From: an uncultured Taibaiella sp.
GTDB taxonomy: Bacteria > Bacteroidota > Bacteroidia > Chitinophagales > Chitinophagaceae
DNA length: 10,711 bases
Direction of reading: 5' to 3'
Assembly: GCA_946886975.1 (NCBI GenBank)
Contig: CAMPJV010000064.1
Span: forward strand, 1-10,711
The position numbers and the translations under genes are program-made. Positions 7,901 to 10,711 of this stretch are shown one piece after another. The notes under the pieces were generated by a model that saw nothing but the letters and a program-made list of their open reading frames with translations, was not told the DNA's origin and made no database searches. Numbering within the stretch: position 1 is the first letter of the stretch; the number at the start of each line of letters is the position of its first letter.

Positions 7901-8176
7901 AAACCTGGGCTGCACCTCCATTGCCAGGCCAGTACGCAGAGGCTTAGCCTCACCGCCGCCAACCGGCAGAGTGTATATATCGCCAAGCAGGTCGAAGACG
8001 ATAGTCTTCCCATCAGGCGATACATCCAGGTTTATCCAGGTGCCTTCGGTTACCGTAAAGCTTACTTCCTTATGCGGACCGGGAGGGTTGTTCACATCCC
8101 ATTTCTTCTTGTCCTCTGCTCTTGAATTATTGCACAGCAGGGTAATAAGACCCAATAGTATAATTGATCTGATCAT
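4910..8176 (-). CDS. Exported TolB/PD40 beta-propeller plus amidohydrolase fusion protein
   Basis: A 1088-residue protein. The N-terminal MIRSIILLGLITLLCNNSRA is a signal peptide, probably cut after Ala20; the Cys at 15 lacks a proper lipobox. Residues about 40-610 contain about twelve TolB/PD40 units marked by SPDGK-like turns near 53, 93, 138, 190, 247, 302, 366, 406, 452, 502, 545 and 596, enough for two propellers. From about 650 an amidohydrolase-superfamily domain follows: a small beta-sandwich (ITMKGDEVIENGVLIVDG), then PGFVDAHAHGGH with metal ligands H713 and H715, K809 in FSVKSYN as candidate bridging lysine, H843, H852/H857 in DGHTTIEH, and the C-terminal NPAQSLGLDRHIGSLEAGKLADLLV. 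Where most members have the catalytic Asp this one has GAHGQ (H958), which I recall as usual in this propeller-fused subgroup. The tail ends in a Cys/His cluster (HGLHCGCGH). Relatives include imidazolonepropionases and Xaa-Pro dipeptidases; the substrate is unknown. It probably works in the periplasm. Confidence 0.92.
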   Translation of the reverse strand: MIRSIILLGLITLLCNNSRAEDKKKWDVNNPPGPHKEVSFTVTEGTWINLDVSPDGKTIVFDLLGDIYTLPVGGGEAKPLRTGLAMEVQPRFSPDGKKILFTSDAGGGDNIWTMSSDGTNAKQITRETFRLLNNAAWTPDGQYIVARKHFTSRRSLGAGEIWMYHVSGGKGLQLTTRKNDQQDVNEPVVSPDGRYVYFSEDMYPGGMFQYNKDPNDQIFAIRRFDREKGIVEEVTGGAGGAVRPQLSNDGKTLAFVRRVRTKTVLYLRDLATGDEWPIFDKLSKDQQEAWTVFGSFTGFDWMPDDKHIVIWSNGKINKVDVSKANAASDIPFTVHVKQKVADAVRFQQDIAVDSFNVNVIRDVVTSPDGKWIVFHALGYLYKMQLPDGAPVRVTSGRDYEFEPAFSADGSKMVYTAWNDTTGGAMYTLNMKGGAKPVKITTGRAIYRVPSFAPDGKSIVFRKEGSSDVLGPAGTARPGIYTMSASGGRDSFVKSNGDFPRFSKMGDRIYYQAGNGMNRTFASSRLDGTDERTHLKSTYGSQFTLSPDENWVAFVDLHNVYIASFPFTGKTMDLGSTIEDFPVKKVSRDAGLNLHWSSDATKLHYTLGKQYYTIDLNDRFEFVGGKPDSLFKMPEKGIEIAMRAKADKPEGTIAFTNARIITMKGDEVIENGVLIVDGNIIKAVGKEGDVVIPANAKRIDVSGKTIMPGFVDAHAHGGHFRSGITPQKHWPYYANLAYGVTTMHDPSANSEMVFAQSELVKAGQMVGPRVFSTGTILYGADGDFKAVINDTNDARSALRRTKSFGAFSVKSYNQPRRDQRQQVIQAARELKMEVVPEGGSFYFHNLSMILDGHTTIEHNMPIATMYDDVVQLWKRAGTAYTPTLIVSYGAVSGEYYWYQHSNVWEKERLLRFTPRRIIDTRSRHRTMLPEEEYENGHMQVSRTVKKLNDAGVKINMGAHGQIQGIGAHWEIWMMQQGGMTNMEALKTATINPAQSLGLDRHIGSLEAGKLADLLVMDKNPLENIRNTESIHYTMVNGRLYDSESMNEAGNYNKQRPRFYWETLKNAASFSWPADVNAETHGLHCGCGHQ

Positions 8177-8213
8177 TTTAAACAGCAGGTGTTTTTATTT
8201 CTTCTCCTCAGGA

Positions 8214-8221
8214 CAAACTTA
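8214..8221 (-). promoter_or_regulatory. Candidate -7 element (TAAGTTTG) for the amidohydrolase gene
   Basis: TAAGTTTG on the minus strand is an exact TAnnTTTG match ending 37 bp before the ATG at 8176, which would give a leader of about 30 nt. The nearest upstream TTG is about 30 bp away, too far for an ideal -33 element. The 150-bp gap to the preceding gene and this motif together suggest the amidohydrolase is transcribed separately from the nuclease cluster. Confidence 0.4.
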
Positions 8222-8257
8222 CGATCATCCGGCCATGTTCGGTTGTACAGGCAACAT

Positions 8258-8293
8258 ATGGCAAATGCTATGGCTATGGCGATGGCGATAGCT
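8258..8293. repeat. Degenerate hexamer tandem repeat (six ATGGCN-like units)
   Basis: Six consecutive hexamers on the plus strand read ATGGCA, AATGCT, ATGGCT, ATGGCG, ATGGCG and ATAGCT, with consensus ATGGCN. They lie in the non-coding spacer upstream of the amidohydrolase gene, just upstream of its candidate -7 element. The array is short and imperfect; it could have arisen by slippage and might vary in copy number between strains. Confidence 0.6.
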
Positions 8294-8313
8294 GAGGGGT
8301 TGTGGTGGCTGTC

Positions 8314-8331
8314 TCTGATTGACGGATCAGA
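8314..8331. other. Small inverted repeat across the stop codon of the orphan exported protein gene
   Basis: The arms TCTGAT (8314-8319) and ATCAGA (8326-8331) make a 6-bp stem with a 6-nt loop that includes the minus-strand stop at 8327-8329. On the minus strand a run of six T lies before the hairpin, not after it, so this is not a standard intrinsic terminator. It may be a transcript-end hairpin or chance. Confidence 0.25.
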
Positions 8332-9481
8332 AAAAATTGAAGCGCTCAGGCAAGGTGATCTTTATATCCAGGTTCGCGATAAAAGCTCCATAGCCGGAAC
8401 TTAAACTATAATCTACGCCGGAATAGAAATTGAGCCAAAGTCCGTCAAGTGGACTCACCTCAGTACCCAGGTGACACATGAGCCGCTGCTCTTCAGACCG
8501 GTTCCTAAACCTATATGCTGCTTCTGCAAAACCTTTTACCCTGTTCGTGCCTATAAGATACCTTGCCGGGATGGCAAGGTCAAAATACATATCATCCTTC
8601 GTTGCTGAAACAGTATCTCTGATATCTTTAGATATCCGCGAATTGAAGCCAACAATAAACTGTCCGCTTTTGCCTGCTCGTAAAGCACAGGCAACCCAAA
8701 GCTGCGTACTGGTAAATCTAATGCTCTTTACAAGGCTATCAGCTGAGGCAGACAAAACCGAAAGCGCAACATCGAGCTTCGTGGCATTCCAGTTTCTTTT
8801 CTTGTAGTCATCCTTTAAGGAGTCCAGCACAACGGAAAACCCTTTTTGACTTCTTTCCTCCTCATTGGAGAGGTAGGCATCAAAGGCGTCCTTCAACTGA
8901 GGATTGCCAAATATTTCATACTCCCAGTCAACCTGTGTTACATCTATGTCATGCTGCCTTGCAAACTCAACGAGTGTGCCGGATCTCACCTGCTTACGGA
9001 ACCGGCCCAGAGCCTGTGAAATACCAGCAAGGTAATCCGCGTCCGTTACCATGTCCCCTTTGTTGATAAGGTTTATGCGCATGCCCAGGGATAAACTCCT
9101 GCCTGATACTGACAGAGCAGTATCGGAAGCTGTGCCGATGGAAAGCCTGAAGCTATTGGCAACACGATGCTTTGCGTACTCCTGCAATTCGGCTAGGCCC
9201 TTATTCGCATTCAGTAACAAAGCTGGCGTTATTTCCATCGCAAAGGCCTCTGGCAGCACGAATTGCCTGTTTTGGTAAAACTCGGATACCGACACGGCAA
9301 ATGCCTGAGGTGTTGAAGGACGCAACAGATCAGAAGGCTCGGTACCCAGCGCCTTGAACGCCGGCATATCCGGCACGACAAAGTTCAGCTTCAGCCTGGC
9401 GAGTGTCACCGAGTCAATATCCTGGCTATGCACCCGGAACGCAGCACTAAGACTAATAAAGATCAGAAGGAGATATCGCAT
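8327..9481 (-). CDS. Exported protein of unknown function, possible outer-membrane beta-barrel
   Basis: A 384-residue protein that I cannot assign to a named family. A signal peptide is clear (MRYLLLIFISLSAAFRVHSQ, cut near residue 20). The early segment PAFKALGTEPSDLLRPSTP (40-58) looks like a conserved block; from memory, similar PAFxALGxxPxxxxRP strings occur in uncharacterised Bacteroidota proteins. Residues about 75-140 and 255-384 are rich in alternating hydrophobic/polar strands (FRLSIG, SLSLGMRINLI, QLWVACALRAG, GQFIVGFNSRI, MYFDLAIPARYLIG, GLWLNFYSGVDYSL, GAFIANLDIKITL). The chain ends in aromatic Phe, as outer-membrane barrels often do. The middle (about 145-250) is charged and helical and could be a periplasmic insert. 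The ATG at 9481 follows the small upstream gene by 9 bp, with an AGGA 5 bp before it, so the two are almost certainly co-transcribed. Barrel status is inference. Confidence 0.8.
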   Translation of the reverse strand: MRYLLLIFISLSAAFRVHSQDIDSVTLARLKLNFVVPDMPAFKALGTEPSDLLRPSTPQAFAVSVSEFYQNRQFVLPEAFAMEITPALLLNANKGLAELQEYAKHRVANSFRLSIGTASDTALSVSGRSLSLGMRINLINKGDMVTDADYLAGISQALGRFRKQVRSGTLVEFARQHDIDVTQVDWEYEIFGNPQLKDAFDAYLSNEEERSQKGFSVVLDSLKDDYKKRNWNATKLDVALSVLSASADSLVKSIRFTSTQLWVACALRAGKSGQFIVGFNSRISKDIRDTVSATKDDMYFDLAIPARYLIGTNRVKGFAEAAYRFRNRSEEQRLMCHLGTEVSPLDGLWLNFYSGVDYSLSSGYGAFIANLDIKITLPERFNFF

Positions 9482-9490
9482 AATCCTGAA

Positions 9491-9865
9491 TTATTCTGCC
9501 CGCAGCCTGATGAAGATAAGTGAATACTGCCCTTTGCCATCCAGCTGGCCTGAATTGCCGGAAAACCCGATCAACTCACCGTCCTGGTAGATCTCCAGCC
9601 TGATCTCATAGAAGGGATATTGTTCGTGATCAAGTCCGTAGAAACCAGTCTCAAGAACCACTCTTCGTCCGTCATTTGCTGATGCCGGAGTAGGTAGCGG
9701 CGTCGAATCATCCTCAGGATTGGTGTTATCTCCGGCCAGCAATGTCGTTTGGGCATTACTGTCCTTTTGCCTGAGAAAGATCGAATAATTTGCGACCATC
9801 CGCCCCAGGAAAACCGCTTTGGCTGTCAGCGGCCCTCCACCTGAATCAAAAGAAACTGTTTTCAT
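9491..9865 (-). CDS. Small leaderless protein of unknown function between nuclease and outer-membrane-like genes
   Basis: A 124-residue protein with no signal peptide or membrane segment; I do not recognise the family. It looks mostly beta-stranded: a start rich in Gly (FDSGGGPLTAKAVFLG), a strand NYSIFLRQKD, a polar Asp/Pro/Thr loop at about 46-64, then RRVVLETGFYG, PFYEIRLEIYQDGELIGFSG and a final YSLIFIRLRAE. This suggests a compact beta-sandwich acting in the cytoplasm, or exported by a non-Sec route. It starts 37 bp after the nuclease stop and ends 9 bp before the exported orphan gene, so the three form a likely operon. The position directly behind a nuclease makes an inhibitor or immunity role conceivable, like NuiA for NucA in Anabaena, but no sequence feature proves it. 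Coding status is supported by tight packing and lack of an alternative frame. Confidence 0.75.
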   Translation of the reverse strand: MKTVSFDSGGGPLTAKAVFLGRMVANYSIFLRQKDSNAQTTLLAGDNTNPEDDSTPLPTPASANDGRRVVLETGFYGLDHEQYPFYEIRLEIYQDGELIGFSGNSGQLDGKGQYSLIFIRLRAE

Positions 9866-9902
9866 TTCATTTACTATTTTCAGATTGTATGGTTATTACT
9901 CG

Positions 9903-10711
9903 TTAGTCACAGATCAGTTTTGTCCTGTCTTCCGGCAACACCCTATTGGTATATACTTTATCACAGTCCTTTTCAGGACATTCTGATCGTACGCCCTGAA
10001 AATCGAAATTGCCTATCTGGAACTCTATCTTTCTTTCTATACGGTTGGGCAAATAGGCAAACAAATCCAACCCTGTGGCACGCTCCAGTTCGTCTATGGT
10101 GGTCTGCATGTACCTGATCTCGCTGTTCTCAATGCTGGAATTCGGAACAATGAAGCCGATTGCCTTACCTCCACCAGTACGTTCATTTATAGCGAGTACA
10201 GCCTTGAAGAAATATCGAGGTACGAACACCTTGAAATCATCCCGGATACATAGCGAATCAATAAACAGCGACTGGCCTGTAGTTCTCAGAACAGGGCCGC
10301 TGACGATGTAATAGGTACTGCCGGGATCTGATGTGCACCAATGCCTGCACAACGATTCAATGTAACACCAGCCTTTCTGGTTAAAGCAACCATGCTGTGG
10401 CGCCATATTGGTCATATAGTTCGACTCTCTGTAAAGAGCCGAGTCGTCTTTAAAATCACGGGCAGGTGCAAGGTGCCCATGGTCGTAGCCGGTACTAGCA
10501 TACACGTCTTTTTTTAAAGCAGGATACAGCGGATCTTTCGGATAGCCAGATGCCCGGATTGCTCCAGCCATGGGGCTATTGATTCTTGCAGCATCAATAC
10601 AATGAGCTACGTATATTGGAATGTGGTAACCATTGTGCATCAGAGACTGGTAACCTTGTCTGTCTATAAAGCTCACCTCAGCCGCAGCATAAGGAAATTC
10701 ATCAAAGCTAT
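9903..10711 (-). CDS. DNA/RNA non-specific endonuclease (NucA/EndoG-type), 5' end beyond window
   Basis: The frame is open to the right edge (11 codons upstream of a GTG at 10674-10676 also read through), so the true start and any signal peptide lie outside. The GTG is not the start. Numbering from that GTG, the ββα-metal nuclease core is clear: IPIYVAHCID (19-28), YDHGHLAPARDF with the general-base H68, NYMTNMAPQ (86-94), then FNQKGW with metal ligand N99 and E107 eight residues later, the same N-to-E spacing as in Serratia nuclease (N119/E127). YYIVSGPVLR and FKVFVPRYFFKAVLAI complete the fold, and the C-terminal part resembles the family. The usual DRGH motif is DHGH here (H66, CAT). At least nine cysteines (for example C97, C104, C110, C114) suggest disulfides and hence export. 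Such enzymes cut both DNA and RNA with Mg2+. Family very likely; activity unproven. Confidence 0.93.
   Translation of the reverse strand, partial: SFDEFPYAAAEVSFIDRQGYQSLMHNGYHIPIYVAHCIDAARINSPMAGAIRASGYPKDPLYPALKKDVYASTGYDHGHLAPARDFKDDSALYRESNYMTNMAPQHGCFNQKGWCYIESLCRHWCTSDPGSTYYIVSGPVLRTTGQSLFIDSLCIRDDFKVFVPRYFFKAVLAINERTGGGKAIGFIVPNSSIENSEIRYMQTTIDELERATGLDLFAYLPNRIERKIEFQIGNFDFQGVRSECPEKDCDKVYTNRVLPEDRTKLICD

Noticed and set aside
7776..8291. Plus-strand 171-codon open frame
   Set aside because: It is antisense to the start of the amidohydrolase gene, whose signal peptide and propeller repeats are clear; its composition is that of a shadow frame.
8189..8404. Plus-strand 71-codon frame with a Met-Ala repeat, in the spacer before the amidohydrolase gene
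   Set aside because: Its repeat comes from the hexamer array and its second half overlaps the end of a better-supported minus-strand gene; there is no start signal or recognisable domain.
10674..10676. GTG as start codon of the nuclease
   Set aside because: The frame continues open to the window edge and the residues before it fit a longer mature protein; starting there would leave a secreted-type, cysteine-rich enzyme with no export signal.

Overview
The window looks like chromosomal DNA of a Bacteroidota (Bacteroidetes) bacterium, perhaps of the Chitinophagales type. Three things support this. One secreted protein ends in a type IX secretion (T9SS) sorting domain. Candidate promoters match the TTG/TAnnTTTG pattern of this phylum, and Shine-Dalgarno sequences are mostly absent. 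The gene families (paired POT transporters, a TolB-propeller amidohydrolase, small export-tagged orphans) are also typical. The genus assignment is only a guess. There are no RNA genes, insertion sequences, CRISPR arrays or phage genes that I can see.

Layout. Positions 6-3464 hold two consecutive minus-strand proton-coupled oligopeptide transporters (POT/PTR2 family). The upstream one (1707-3464) is divergent: a lysine sits where its neighbour has the conserved TM7 glutamate, and it carries a long extra TM7-TM8 loop. An AT-rich divergent intergenic region (3465-3644) leads to a plus-strand gene (3645-4895) for a secreted Asp-box (BNR-like) propeller protein with a T9SS tail. That gene converges, with only 14 bp between stop codons and a small hairpin across them, on a 1088-residue minus-strand exported protein (4910-8176) that joins about a dozen TolB/PD40 propeller repeats to an amidohydrolase domain.

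Upstream of that gene is a 150-bp spacer with a candidate -7 element and a degenerate hexamer repeat. It is followed by a compact minus-strand cluster read from the right edge: a DNA/RNA non-specific (NucA/EndoG-type) endonuclease cut by the window edge (9903->10711), a small leaderless unknown protein (9491-9865), and an exported orphan protein with a barrel-like C-terminus (8327-9481).

How the genes may work together (inference). The transporters take up di/tripeptides across the inner membrane. The amidohydrolase/propeller protein belongs to a periplasmic hydrolase family whose relatives include dipeptidases, so it could feed them. The T9SS protein acts at the surface or outside the cell. 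The nuclease cluster is the least explained part: a probably secreted, cysteine-rich nuclease with an altered DRGH motif sits next to two proteins of unknown function, one of which could be an inhibitor or accessory factor.
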